From assembly GCA_016800925.1 (NCBI GenBank), contig JABCPU010000104.1, positions 1 through 64,000 of the forward strand: DNA of 64,000 bases. The letters are read 5' to 3'. Under the pieces are notes generated by a model. The model had not been told where the DNA came from. It saw nothing but the letters and a program-made list of their open reading frames with translations, and ran no database searches. How positions within the stretch are numbered: the first letter of the stretch is position 1; every line of letters starts with the position of its first letter. The stretch is from Suillus spraguei (taxonomy: Eukaryota; Basidiomycota; Agaricomycetes; Boletales; Suillaceae). Below, piece after piece: positions 22,597 to 34,115 of the stretch. A program made the position numbers and the translations under genes.

Positions 22597-23753
22597 ATGC
22601 TGTACTCAATTTTCCTCACTCTCAGTGCCTTGTATCACTAACTTCAGCAACCCCTTTGATCTATGATGGCCGTGTCCCCTTCAACTATACCGTTGAAGAT
22701 CTAGACAATTCTCTGGACCCCTACTTGTCGTAAGTATCGTCTCGTTTGTTACTTCGTCATATGTGAGCTAACTTCACCTCAGAGTAGTAAAAGGCAGCAT
22801 GAATGCCTCATATGTACGGCCATACCCCACTTGATGATGTTGATGTTGATAGGCTGCTAAACAACGACTCGCAGTACACTCAACTCCTTGGGCACGCGTT
22901 CAATGCTACCCCATTGTGGTCGCCTAATCTGTGGTCTCCTATAGAGCAGCCGATAACGATTTCGATTGATAATACTTCTGTCTTCGTCCCTGGAGGTAGT
23001 ATACCTCAAAACGGTTTTCGTAGAACGGAGCTTATTGCACAAAAGGATGGGAACCACACCGCCTTGAACGCTATTGCCGATGTGGGAATCACTGTGTTCC
23101 ATGTATCAATTCTAGAGGAGTTGGACAAGCCTTTGAATATGAGCCATGAGTACCAGATCGTCTGGATTGAGCCTAATGATGGAACCCACGTCTTCGAGAT
23201 CCAGCTCGGTCAGTGTTACACAATGTTAAAGTCCCTGTCCCTAACACTCGCTGTTATAGGTTCACCTTTCACCATCCCCACAGGCACTGTACCCGTTTCT
23301 GATGCTCGATTTCTGAAAGTTCGCAACCATGCGCTTGACCTTCTGTTTGAGACGCCTTTCACCTCCCATGACTGGCATAACTTTGCGGTCCAGATCGACT
23401 GGACGAATCTTACTCTTGGCGTTTTTTATTCTACCAATGGAGAGCCACTCGAGGCTGTCACTGGCCTTGTGGAGAATTCAAGTGCTTCACCCGGTGCAGC
23501 TGGCCAAGGCGACTATCATTTTGGTGTACTGAAAGTAAGTAAGCCACTATGTGACTCGATAAAGGGTTGTTGAATTGCGATGTAGCTTCCGCTCGCGGAT
23601 CCCGACGAAACAGCTGCACAGCAGGGCGATGTTGTGCATTTCGGCATTCAAGAAGGCGATACCGAGGCGTTGACATATTCGGGTGTCTTCATTGAGAGTA
23701 TCACTGGAGGTGTCAGTGCGGGATATGGGAAGACTATCACTCCGATTTCTTGA
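22597..23753 (+). CDS. GH131-type secreted beta-glucanase (frameshift and doubtful first intron)
   Basis: A secreted glycoside hydrolase of the GH131 type (beta-1,3/1,6 and 1,4 glucan activity known in the family). Recognisable in order: PLIYDGRVPFNYT, VVKGS, then after a frame change LLGHAFNATPLWSP, ISIDNTSVFVPGG, QNGFRRTELIAQK, SHEYQIVWIEPNDGTHVF, HNFAVQIDWTNLTLGVFYST, GAAGQGDYHFGVLK, GDVVHFGIQEG and YSGVFIES. Clear introns are 22736-22782, 23219-23259 and 23535-23585. Two problems exist. An extra C in the CCCC run at 22825-22828 would need removal to join the two halves. The signal-peptide exon (MLYSIFLTL) reaches the body only through a 23-nt GT-AG gap (gtgcctt...cttcag), too short for normal splicing. 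It may be a recent pseudogene. The PP6-like housekeeping neighbour has no such defects. Confidence 0.8.
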
Positions 23754-23861
23754 CAGGCCACTGCTTAGTTTATATTGATTCCTCGGAGGCGGTTGGTTGG
23801 CTGGTATAAGCAAATTAAGGGTCTGTGGAAAGAGTTGTAGTTTGCTGATCTAGATAAAATG

Positions 23862-24252
23862 CTATGGCGCTCCTGGATGCCCGAAAGGTGTTATGACTTC
23901 TGCATTTTCGTAATCTATGTTGATTTCCGCGATGCATAGATCATCTGACTCAATCCTTTGTCTCATGTTGGATACCAGTTGACACATGCAGCACTGCGTG
24001 GCTTGCAACGGTACGATGAACCTATTGATACCTTCATCCCAAGTTGGACCATGCTCCTGAAGCGCAGACACAAGGTAAGCTATGGAACACTCCTGTATCG
24101 TCTTGAAATGCCTATTTCGTTCTGCAGATCTGCGCCAGCAGTATGTTCATCCATCTCAGGCAGAAGACGCTATTCAAAGAGCCGTTTGGATGGAACTCGA
24201 ATATGCCCCGCTACGTCTTCTTAATACCTCGGACATCAGTGAACCGGTGAGG
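23862..24252. other. Unassigned coding-like interval
   Basis: Two readings compete. Plus: MSHVGYQLTHAALRG up to KRRHK at 24074, a 52-nt GT-AG gap (24075-24126), then ICASSMFIHLRQK and so on, ending TSVNR at a TGA. Minus: a 69-residue frame (24071-23862) with ordinary composition (WDEGINRFIVPLQA). Neither is recognised. Confidence 0.2.
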
Positions 24253-25026
24253 AAAGTAGAAGACCATATATCACAATATATATAGTACATATCACAAGAA
24301 CTTTGCTATTGACAATTATTTTGTTATGTTTGACCTTATAGAGGAAAGAACCTTCCCTGATTTTCCTACAAAATCTTAGTGATGTGCGAGCGGTGGGCAT
24401 TGAACGTTGAACGTTTGCCAATGTGCCGGTAAAAAAATCTGGCAGCCATGTCTCAATCTGACATTAAGCCCTCATTTGGGCTTCGTTCTCACCTATGTAA
24501 TCGAACGTTCAACTGAAAACCAGCGGACATGGTGTCGAAGTTTCGGCACTCCAGAGGCTTGGGATGCTTTTCCGACTTCCGAAGGCCAACCCCTTCGGCG
24601 AGCCCTTCCCATGAACCAAATTTTCCCAGGCTTCTCCCAAGGACTCGTGACTCGGAACTCCCTTCAACCGCTCTCCTCAACGCTCAGCAACGTTTGCTAC
24701 ACTAACGGGCAATGTATCCATGATGGGTGGCATCTCTATGGAAATGAACGTGAGTTAAGTCAATGAATGTTTGAACCATTAGTAACTAGGCGAATTGTAT
24801 TGAAATTCGTGCCACTTGCCAGGATCAAAAGCAAACCGTCTCTTACCACACTTCATCGAAAGGTCGAATCCTTGCACTCATGTTGTGACTCGGATCGGGA
24901 CTACCTCATCATTACCTTTTTGAGGGAGACGTTTCAATATAGTACGTGCCACGGTCATCGCGCTCGCTGGCACATAACTTGAAGTATATAATGGGCTGCT
25001 GAGTATGATATTACTTCCAACAAGCC
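24253..25026. other. Gene-free interval upstream of the aspartic protease
   Basis: No supported gene. A TATATAAT element at 24985-24992 is placed to serve the protease gene starting at 25027. Confidence 0.35.
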
Positions 25027-26508
25027 ATGTTCCTCATTGTATCCTTCTTGACACTTCTCCTTGCTTTGTTAATCACGGGATTGCCCGTTGAAGTTCGCAA
25101 TTGCACCATCATCCTCCCCCTTACCAGGAGACTGAACTTCTCCAATGGTACTATCAACCTCGTGCAACATGATAAAGGTCGTGTGGCGGCCTCCAGGGAC
25201 TACAATACGCATGGCCGACGCGCTGAAAACATTCCTATGCCATTCTCCCGGGGTAGATACATCGTAGCACTTGATGTTGGCAACCCCCCCACAACCTGTT
25301 AGTTCAACATTGAGAAAACACGCGGCTGCTAATGTATTATTGAAGACAACTTGGTTGTCGACACCGGCAGCGCGGTCACATGGATTGGCGCCCGCACTCC
25401 ATACGACGAAACCGGCGTCAACACCGGACAGGGTGTGGAGGCATCCTATGGTGGTGGGCGGTTTCCAACCTCCTTCTCTGGTATGATATACAACAATATC
25501 ATAAGTTGAAAATACCTACAATTATCTACAGGAACTTTCTTCGTCGAGACCGTCACTCTCGGTGATGGGCTTACCGTCCTCAACTACGAACTCGCTGTTG
25601 CTTCTACTGTGAGCAACTTAGGAGGCTTTGACGGTGTCCTTGGCATCGGGCCTCGAGATTTGACAGTCAACACTCTGAGAAATGACCCGCCTGCCACGTA
25701 TCCAACTTTTACTGACTGGCTGGTTACCGCAGGCGCCATTCGTCAGAACATTGCATTGTTGGTATCTTTTTCCAGCCCCTCACTGAGAATCGAGACACCA
25801 ATGTCGGAGGGCTCGCCTTTGGTGAACCTGACTATACCAAGTGCACTAGTAACATTGTATACACGTAAGCTACCTCAGCCCCTAGATCAATCCAGACTTA
25901 CTAATTATGTTGTTTTAGTGATATCACCAACACCCGCCGCTCAAAGAAATACTGGGGTTTCGATCAGAAAATCACTTACGGCAACATGGACATCTTGTTA
26001 CGCACTGCTGGTATCATCGATACCGCCAGCAGCTTTATTTTCATTGCTTCAGGTGTGTATTTAGGGTGCAGCGAGTAATAACTGTCTAATCAGCGTTCGA
26101 TAGATGCCTATGACAGGTACCAGGCTGCAACCGGCGCTACTATCGATCAACGGACCGGTCTTCTCCGTATTACCCCTGGCCAGTACAATGCTCTACGGGA
26201 ATTGAAGTTCTATATTGGCAATGTATGTCAATTCTGTCAGCCCTTCCCTTGTTCACCGTTTTGCACAGGGAGTCTTCAGTCTCACTCCTAACGCCCAAAT
26301 CTGGCCTCGTTTTCTCAACTACAAGTTTGATGGTGCTGAGGACGATGGCATATATCTCATCATCAAAAGCCTGAGAACGGCAGCTGGCGCAGGGCTTGAC
26401 TTTATTGTTGGCTGGACATTTATGCAGCGCTTCTACACTGTTTTAGATCGCGACAACCGCAAGGTCGGATTTGCCATGACCTCGTTCACTTTTGCCACTA
26501 CTAACTAA
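25027..26508 (+). CDS. A1-family (polyporopepsin-type) secreted aspartic protease with altered second active-site motif
   Basis: A secreted pepsin-like aspartyl protease. Six exons (25027-25297, 25346-25480, 25532-25864, 25919-26052, 26104-26222, 26269-26508) total 1232 nt. One base is missing near 25753, where ATTGC|ATTGTTGG should read ATTGCC; adding it gives 410 residues. The signal peptide is MFLIVSFLTLLLALL, followed by a propeptide. The first catalytic Asp lies in VVDTGSAVTWIGA. Then come FDGVLGIGP, YWGFDQKITYG and the second catalytic region GIIDTASSFIFIAS, ending with LTPNAQIWPR and FLERFY-like FMQRFYTVLD. The second motif is DTAS instead of DTG(T/S): the catalytic Asp is kept but the invariant Gly is Ala. 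Activity may be reduced. It is downstream of the GH131 gene in a secreted-enzyme stretch. Confidence 0.88.
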
Positions 26509-27389
26509 TGTGTAATTGCCAAAATTTACAAGGGATCGTTTTTCTGACACAAAGCAGCATACGGATTTGTATGGGTGGCTGAATCCATTCGCAACTTGAG
26601 TCTCAACAACGTCAATTCGGACCATAGGGACCCGTAGCCTTCGTAGACCATATTAGCGAACATAGAATCTTATTTCAGTTCGGACAGCTTGGTTGTGTGT
26701 TCATCGTTCTTTCTCCTTTTCGTGCTGGCAACTTCTGCTTCTTTTCATGGTGTCCTGGGTGTATTCACCCTGCTGTGTTGCTGCGTGTTCATAGCTCGAT
26801 CTCCTATTTAGGACACAGTGCTAACAATTAACACTGGGAGTCAGCGGGTATTGATGGTGATCTATTCACACAACAAAAATCGGGACCGGTATGCATGAGA
26901 GCGGTGTAAAGATATGGATAGCAAGACAAGCGAGCTGCCGCTACGGTACAGAGGGCTCGTGCTTAGGCATTTATGGAAACGAGGCAGGTTGACGCAGTGA
27001 AGATAAAACACAAAATACACCTGTGCGGCTTAGAGCAAGACACCCACAATCCCTCCAAAATTCACCTCAGGAGCGCCCAAACCTTTCAAACCTCCAGTAA
27101 AATTGAGCTCATTCCAGGCGGATGGTTACACCATCAGACGAGAAGATGCTTCGTCTGTGGGACTTGAAAACAGGTATTGTGTTAAAGAAAAGGGAGGCAG
27201 TATTGCGAGATGGGCAGTTGATAGCAAGCGGTGATTAAGGTGGAGAGGTCATAACTGTTTAATGACTTTAATGACCCAAAAATGAATTTACTGTGTACAG
27301 ATAAGAATCTTTTTCAGGAATGAACCAGATGTTACTTCTTCGAGCTTCAAAATATTACAATCATGGTCAAATAGGATATCTGGTGTCAG
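26509..27389. other. Gene-free interval after the protease
   Basis: Low coding content and no recognised motif. It probably contains the protease 3' flank and decayed sequence. Confidence 0.4.
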
Positions 27390-27670
27390 ATGAGTGGTTG
27401 TACCGGCGAGGCGTTGAGTTGGGTCATCCGCGCCCCACCACGTACTCCTAAGAGATTATTACCCTGGCTTCCAAAGATGTTAGGTCAAAGATGGGCGTTT
27501 ACGCCTACACCAAACTCCGTGACGTGCAAACTAACAAGAGGAAACACTTTTGGTGCATTGCCTTCGCCTCGACCGACCCACGTGAAGGCTTACCACACCC
27601 CCTGAGGAAAGATACAGACGTTTGAAAGAGGAACTGCAGAAGAATGGCCCGCCTCGCTGGTACCGACAAT
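27375..27670 (+). pseudogene. Fragment of an unidentified protein
   Basis: A plus frame reads DEWLYRRGVELGHPRP, then after a stop DVRSKMGVYAYTKLRDVQ and HFWCIAFASTDPREGLPHP. After a frame change it reads RRLKEELQKNGPPRWYRQSP and stops. The composition is clearly protein-like and basic at the end, so it looks like the C-terminus of a real gene with a stop and a frameshift. No family is recognised. Confidence 0.35.
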
Positions 27671-28239
27671 CTCCTTGAATGCAAAATGTCAGTAATCTAT
27701 GCACATCGTCGGTGGAGGCACTGGAACTTATTTTGCCTGTTGAAACCATACAGTTGTCTCAGTGTCATTGCATCAACTGCCACATGCATCCATTCGTGCG
27801 CTCGAACCCCGAGTTGTTGTACCGTACTTGCCCCTATTTTTGTATTAGTTTGAGGAAGGGAGATCCCAGCCCAAGATCCTCTATTACTAGTAGCTCTCCC
27901 TCTTTTGTCGCACTAGAGTAATTCTTCGGTCGGTGACCCCATGTTCCGTTACCGTATAGCTGTAGTATCGCAAGTGAGTACTCATCGTCATATTTGAGTT
28001 TGTACATACTGTATCTGTAGCGATGTGTGCGCAGGATTTCCACTTCTGATCGGCTCGTCATTGGTCGTAGTAGCGTTGCCAGCAGTCCCTGCGGGCTGCG
28101 CTGGGACCAGTGTCAAGAACGGGGATGTGGCTCGTGGTGACTGCGGTTCTGGAGCTGTTGACCTTTTTTATCTTTTGGTATGAACTGTTTTCAGGATAGC
28201 TGTTTGATTGTGAAAGGAGTTATTTGATAGGTCAGGATC
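27671..28239. other. Gene-free interval before the lyase pseudogene
   Basis: Only short frames without recognisable features on either strand. Confidence 0.35.
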
Positions 28240-29051
28240 TTATCAAAAATTTCGCGAAGTCCCAAGTGTACTGTTGTTTGGGAGTGGCCCAGCCGTTTCC
28301 GTGCTCAAGAAGGTGCTGAAGAAAAGGCCGACAAAATCGACCGCTGGTTCATTGCTGTAATAGTACTCAAGACAGATCCTATCAGCGACCAGGATCGTTG
28401 GCGCTTCTTGTGCCGTATGGATGGCGGATGATTGAGATGCCACGGCTTCTTGCGCTAGGGCAGTAACTGCCAGAGTTGCCAGCAGACCACCTTGTGTTTG
28501 TTGTGGAGTTGGCGATGTCGAAGACTTGGAAGTGGTTTTTTTCTTCTTCTTCTGCCGAGGTACTTCGCGATAAAATATGTCTATCCGTTTGATCGCCTGC
28601 ATCCCGTTAGCAAACAAAGTGAACGCTCCATGTGTAGCCACCATACAAACCCGGCAGCTTTTCGCCCTTCACCCAGTCGAAATCCGCCGGAAAATAGACG
28701 CTGTATTCCATCGTGACACTTTTGGCATCGCTCAGTTCAATGGTGACGCGTAAAACTCCGCCCCACCAGGGGATTTGCTGGAAGGGTTGACAGAGTATGG
28801 CGGATAGATAAGCTGTAAGGCGGCAGGAAATCCGTAACGTTCGGTGTATCTGTCGTGCTTTGTGACTTCATTGTATTCTGGGCATACACAGATCCTCCTG
28901 GTATGATGGCAAGTGCAGAGACACTGTCGATGATGGTGATATTCTGCTTCCCACTGGGGAAGTGAGTGATGTGAAATGCAGATAAGTCTTTCATGTCTGG
29001 AGGAGCCGCCCATGCTGTCTGAATTGGAATGTATACCACACCAGGAAACAA
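28240..29051 (-). pseudogene. Polysaccharide lyase family 14-like pseudogene with an internal deletion
   Basis: A secreted alginate/glucuronan-lyase-like protein in pieces. In order on the minus strand: HITHFPSGKQNI and IPGGSVYAQ, then after a -1 shift (about 28820-28835) LQLIYPPYSVNP and PGGAEFYASPL. After another -1 near 28735 comes SVTMEYSVYFPADFDWVKG with EKLPGLYGG. Directly after GLYGG (about 28637) the sequence jumps into the C-terminal part: GAFTLFANGMQAIKRIDIFYREVP, a lysine/serine linker, VGLFFSTF, and after a further -1 near 28308 NGWATPKQQYTW. In the family, GLYGG is followed by about 80 residues (a cysteine-containing stretch and the catalytic sheet) before the GxFTLxxNG strand, so the core of the lyase domain has been deleted. 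No signal peptide exon was found. Confidence 0.65.
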
Positions 29052-29979
29052 TACGTGGCTTTATGATCTGCGCTGCCATAAATGAACCTTATTGTGTGCA
29101 GGCTTGCGAATCTCGGAAGCATTCAAGACAGGATGATTCATTACCATCTTCATGGTCACTGTGTCAGTCGAATGCATTCTTCTGAGATTGGGAGAAGCTG
29201 AGGTACATGTTTTTGGACGCTGATGAGTCTTGAAGTTCTGGATCATCCGCCGGTTCGAAGTATGATAACTATTGATTAACATGTAAACGACCTGGTCCTT
29301 GTCACCACGGGTTCTGCATGAGATCCCATATGACCGTTCAGACAGAGGCGTGTACATACCTAAATAATGACCCGGCTTGTACGGTAGAACTCACTCGATT
29401 CTTTGACAATAGCATGACCTGCGATCCGTCAGAGACAGGGAGCAGGATGGTCAGGAGTTCCATGCCGCTATTGGGGACACTATGATAAACAAATAGAGTA
29501 GGACGTTGGGAACAAGGGTCGGAGGAAGCGCGAGGAATCATCCTATTCAAGTCTGGGCAGATATGTAGCGCGGGGGCAGAGATCAAGACTGGAAAATCGT
29601 ATTGAGTTAATTATGAAACACATGAACGCGGATTTGCTTGATAGTAAGGCTACCAGATCCGATGCTAGGATGTTGATAAGAAGTAACTTATATCGTGACT
29701 CGTGCTCGGGAAGACTTAGGCGCGCTTCAATGATTTGCACAACCTGTGCAGGTTGTGCTCGGCGCTTAAAGGAAGACCGCAGAGGACGTAAATAGCGGCC
29801 TTCCTTCTCACTTAACTTCGGAGCAAGAAAAAGTTCACTTCATTGCAGCTTTCATTCCGCATACGTTCGTTCTGTGTGCGAAAAAAAAAGTACTTCCGAG
29901 TGAGTGATAGGTTTATGTGAGGATAAGACACTAAAAGTAATCTGTGCCCGTCAGTTGAAGCCTTCCCCGAGTCGATACC
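29052..29979. other. Interval between the lyase pseudogene and the WD40 gene
   Basis: Short frames on both strands. The missing 5' exons of the lyase could have been here, but I cannot recognise them. Confidence 0.3.
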
Positions 29980-31774
29980 ATGTCCTCACCAGCCATCGTA
30001 GAACAAAAGCAATCAATGGTGGAGCCTCGCCGAAAGATGCGTCTTGAAGGAAACACCCAATCTGTAAATGGTATCATAAGGCTACCCAATACACGGCAGA
30101 TCATCACCTTTTCAATCAAATCTAGCTCACTTCGAGTGTGGGACTTGAGGAGCGGCATGCGTGTCGGAGAGTGGAAAGACGAAGGAAACGATAAAGGAAT
30201 ATTCTCCACAGCATTGTCGCCGAATGGTACGACGGTAGCAAGCGGGAGTACAGACGGTGCAGTGAGATTGTGGGACGTTGACAAGGGGAAGGTCATCAAG
30301 AAATGGACAGGCCACACAAAACTTGTGTGGTCTGTGTGCTGGAGTCCAGACGGCGGGCGAGTGGCGAGTGGATCCATGGATCATACATTCAGAGTGTGGG
30401 ATGTCAAGAGCGGGGATGCAATCCTTGGACCAATACAGGCAACATCGAACATGCCCGTCTCCATTTGCTATTCTCCCGATGGCACGATGGTTGCGACGAA
30501 TGGACTCCGGCTGAATATCTGGGATGCTCACACAGGCGAACTACTCAAAACAATAGAGGGAAAAGTTTGGCGCATGGCATGGACTTCCATCAATAAAAAA
30601 ACACTTTTGTCCATCATGGACGGCGGAATCAGGAAGCTTGATACTACCACTTGGACCAAAACTGCTTTTCTTAAAGGGCACAAAAGACTCGATAAGATTT
30701 TATTATCTGAAAATGAGCGTATCCTCGCAAGTGTATCGCACGAGAATACAGCACGACTATGGAACCTCGAAAATGGTCAGCTCATTGGACCGCCCCTCCA
30801 CCACGAAAAGGCGGTGAAAGACATGGCCTTTTCTGCAGATGGAAAGCTCCTCACTACTGGCTGTGAGGACGGTTACATATACACATGGGATATCTCAGCT
30901 ATCATCACAGAAGCTGGTCTTCATAACCTTCTGTCGGACAAAGTAAGCTTTGATCCATCTGATTCTCAATCACACTGATAACTTATCTACTCCATCCTTT
31001 CAGATGGTATGTTGTGTCTGACTGTCAGGTCTGTTCAATTAAGTACCCGCTGATCTTTGTCATCTCAGAATGTCGTCAACAAATCAGTGTTGAATGTATG
31101 TGATATTTTTCTTAACATTATGCATGACTCTGAGAATCGACACCCAAGGCTGATGCTACACGACGACGAGCCCCGAAAATCGAAGGCGTTGGTCGAGTTC
31201 CTCAAGGGTTTTTCGATGATGTACGTGATCTCAGTCGACGAAATGATTCCTTTGACCGACAGGTCAGCAGTTCTCGACATCACGTAATCGCCACGGTGAT
31301 CTCACAACAGTACCACCCTCTCACATTAGTCGCAACCCTCTCAACTGGGCTCAAAATTTCGTCTCGGGTATGCTACGCAGACGAGATGGATCGACTATCC
31401 AGTTGCCGCGAGTAGTTGAGGTTCCGTTAACAGCGGGCAAGCCTGTGCTTTTTTTTTATACTTTCAAGTGTATATGCAGTCTCACGTTGACCAAGAGGAA
31501 TTATCACGCAAGAAAGAAGCGATCTGCAAGTTCCTCTCGACCAACCAAACTTCCCACAACACAGCAAAAAAGCGGCGGAGCGACTCAAAGCAGTCTATCA
31601 TCTTCACAACAACCATCTGCCACTGCCACAACATCCACAACGCCTCCAGTTACTGGCACTGCAGCGGCAGCTGGAACCTCGCATCCTGACATTACCATAA
31701 AACGAGCTAGATGGCGGACTCGTTTTCTGCTCTGTGTTTGCTGCGTGCCCATTGAGCACATGGCAAGTGGTTAA
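29980..31774 (+). CDS. WD40-repeat protein with a basic C-terminal extension
   Basis: A member of a WD40 family abundant in Boletales and relatives; its function is unknown. Exon 1 (29980-30942, 963 nt) is a clean 321-residue WD40 propeller: repeats such as LSPNGTTVASGSTDGAVRLW, WSPDGGRVASGSMDHTFRVW and FSADGKLLTTGCEDGYIYTW. The C-terminus is split over short exons. An exon from 31069 (NVVNKSVLN) is followed by a stretch reading ADATRRRAPKIEGVGRVPQ and GFFDD. Next is a part with PLNWAQNFVSGMLRRRDGS, then after an intron at about 31448-31495 the tail RNYHARKKRSASSS, a Ser/Thr/Gln-rich stretch, and a cysteine-containing end before the TAA at 31772. One base appears missing near 31265. A 35-nt intron is needed near 31100-31134. 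The propeller exon itself is intact. Confidence 0.8.
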
Positions 31775-31996
31775 CATTACTAGTAGGGAAGCAACGTTTC
31801 GTCAATGCTTGCAACTTTTAGTGTTCTGTCGCTTTACTGCTGTTTTGTATAGTATATTTTGATTAGTCCGTCAACGTGTAATTGCTTATTTGTTAGTATT
31901 GTACGGACCAATTGACTCAAACAAGCTGTAGTTGGTGGGACACCGTAATGACGGAATTTTCCGAGCGGCAGCTGTGTGACTTATACAATGACCTTG

Positions 31997-32770
31997 CCCC
32001 ACCACCACTGATGTTGTGCTCGTTGACACCATCCAGCGCACGGCAGACATTGGCGCAGATTGTTGGGGACGTCTGCATGAACAGCCCGTCTACATCACCA
32101 TCTATCTCCATCTCAAACCCTCCTTCCTTGAGATATTCGGGCAATCCGACAACGTCGTAGACTCCATCCACTATGGGCATCTCACCAAAGCTGTCTTAGC
32201 ACTCTCAGCATCTTATGCGGATGTTCGTACACTCGCACATGAAGTCACTCAGAAAGCGTTTGGCCTGGCTGAAGAGAATGTAGACGCCGTGCGTGTCGTC
32301 GTCGGCCTTCCGAGCAGATTTACTTGCGAATGACTTAAGTTGAGGTGAATACGCTAGAGGCAAAGACAGTTTGCAGCAGGCTGCAAAGGTGTCTGTCAAA
32401 GATCTTGTAATACCTGTGCTAATTGGCGTCAATCCCCCCGAACGCCTTGCAAAGCAGGCGATCACGAACATCACATTCTACGAAAAATCTGGTATGCACC
32501 AAGTGGACTACCCTGAAATTATCAAGCAGATATCAGAGGCATGTACTCTCTTTCTCCAATTGCCTATTGAAGAGTGACAATACTGAAAACCAATCACCAT
32601 GACAGGAAATCGAAAACACTGTATATCTCACGCTCGAAAAATTCGTTTTGCACATCATCCGCAACTCATGCCTTGCATCTGATTCCATTGAAGCCGTGAC
32701 AACACGATCACAGAAGCCCAGTGCACTGTCTTTCGCTCACTCTTCTGGTGTTGAGATGACTCGGTACCTG
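31997..32770 (+). pseudogene. Truncated folate-synthesis gene: tandem dihydroneopterin aldolase (FolB) domains only
   Basis: This matches the N-terminal part of the fungal trifunctional folate enzyme (dihydroneopterin aldolase - HPPK - dihydropteroate synthase). First FolB-like domain: DVVLVDTIQRTADIGADCWG, then DSIHYGHLTKAV, KAFGLAEENVDAVRVVVGLP. Second: VKDLVIPVLIGVNPPERLAKQ, then after an intron YLTLEKFVLHIIRNSCLAS and QKPSALSFAHSSGVEMTR. The intron at 32539-32605 starts with GC (GAG|GCATGT). Several small frame changes lie between the domains (about 32320-32370), and the likely start (ATGACCTTG at 31989) is out of frame by a C-run change. After GVEMTR the sequence stops with no HPPK or synthase domain downstream, so this is a truncated, probably dead duplicate of a gene that must exist elsewhere. 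Confidence 0.7.
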
Positions 32771-33548
32771 ATGACCATAATAGTTGAACCGTGCAGGAAA
32801 TGTGTGTAGCCGAGTTCGGATAACATCATCCATGTATTCATGCATGTCCGAATAGCCGACCCACAGCACAACATCCGGTCTAAACATGTGCATGAATGCA
32901 TGGTGTGGCTCTACCTTGCGAATTACACGACAATGATGTCGACATTCATCAACCGTGTAGAGAGAAAATCAACCCCATCAACTCTAGGGGGGGAATATGT
33001 CCACACTCCTAGTTTTGATATACCAAATACCAATATCTTCTCGTATACTATGATATTGTGAAGGCGGGGCGCGAAACGCAATTGTTGACTGTCTCAACGT
33101 CAGTAAGGTATGTTATTCCATCTTGCTGTCTACTGAGTGATTTTGTACGCTCCTAAACTACTTTGCCCGTACCAGGCCTATTCATAAACAAAAAAATCGA
33201 TAGTGAATTGGTACCAGTGCCATGCCATGCGTCACACACGTTGTAGGGTGTTCCCGCATTGCTCCAATCAGGGATAGTGAGTACTAGTGCATGTCCTGTA
33301 TCAATTTCTCTAAGATTGACGTGTCGGGCCTAATGCGACCTCGATAATATCATGTCAAGCCTCATTCAGGCTGCGTCAAATATTACTCATACCGCACTAA
33401 GCATAGTGCACACCACACCGATCCCTCGTTAATACTGCGTCAAACATAGCCGATCATCCGTGGTGAGTCAGCGCCTCATTACACCTCTCACCCTCTCAAG
33501 GACATTGAAATCCCAGTATGACCCTTTTCGTCATCCATAATACTCACG
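32771..33548. other. Gene-free interval
   Basis: No HPPK/DHPS remnants and no other recognisable genes were found; short random frames only. Confidence 0.4.
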
Positions 33549-34115
33549 AGTTATTTGCAAACCATACGGGAAGTGTGATGCATGCAAATGCAACATGCGG
33601 TAATGATGGTTAGCCCATCACCAACCATGATGTTTCGTATGAGGGACGGAGTCCTCATTTTGACGTACAATGGTGTCGCACTCGCCAGCCTGAAAACCAA
33701 TTAACACTGGTGATGAGAAATGTATGACATTTTCATCGGATAATATCCTCTTGCCCGCCCTGTATCTGAAGCTCAGATGCATGTCGGGCAAGAGGATGTG
33801 TTTTGAACAGAACTTTCTCGGGGCACCGACAAAGAACGAAGCAAATTTTTTGAGTAGTATGACCTTGTAGGTATGAATTTGCACTGTTCCACGCACGACT
33901 GATAAAATTATTCATCTGAAGAACACAAAAGCAGGAGAGTTAGTGAAAGACAAGATCCTGTTTCTCAAAGCAAACATCATGAACTCTCGCTCATCTTAAA
34001 GGTTCAAACAGCCAGATACAAGCACTGCAGATTACAGCGGTATTTCTGTCAATTAAACATCTATATGCGACCTACCTGATACGAACACTTCTGGCGATGG
34101 AATGAGGTACTCAAG
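33549..34115 (+). pseudogene. Decayed upstream duplicate of Misato/DML1
   Basis: This is a diverged tandem copy of the first third of the Misato gene that follows. In frame it reads FANHTGSV, and later PITNHDVSYEGRSP, matching FANYAGTH and PIVNHDLSFEEGRSP of the downstream gene. Further along, GTTAGTGAAAGACAAGATCC and the TCTCAAAGC stretch (33939-33976) match 35027-35061, and GGAATGAGGTACT (34099-34111) matches the exon ending YNEVL. Stop codons and indels abolish the frame. Confidence 0.7.
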
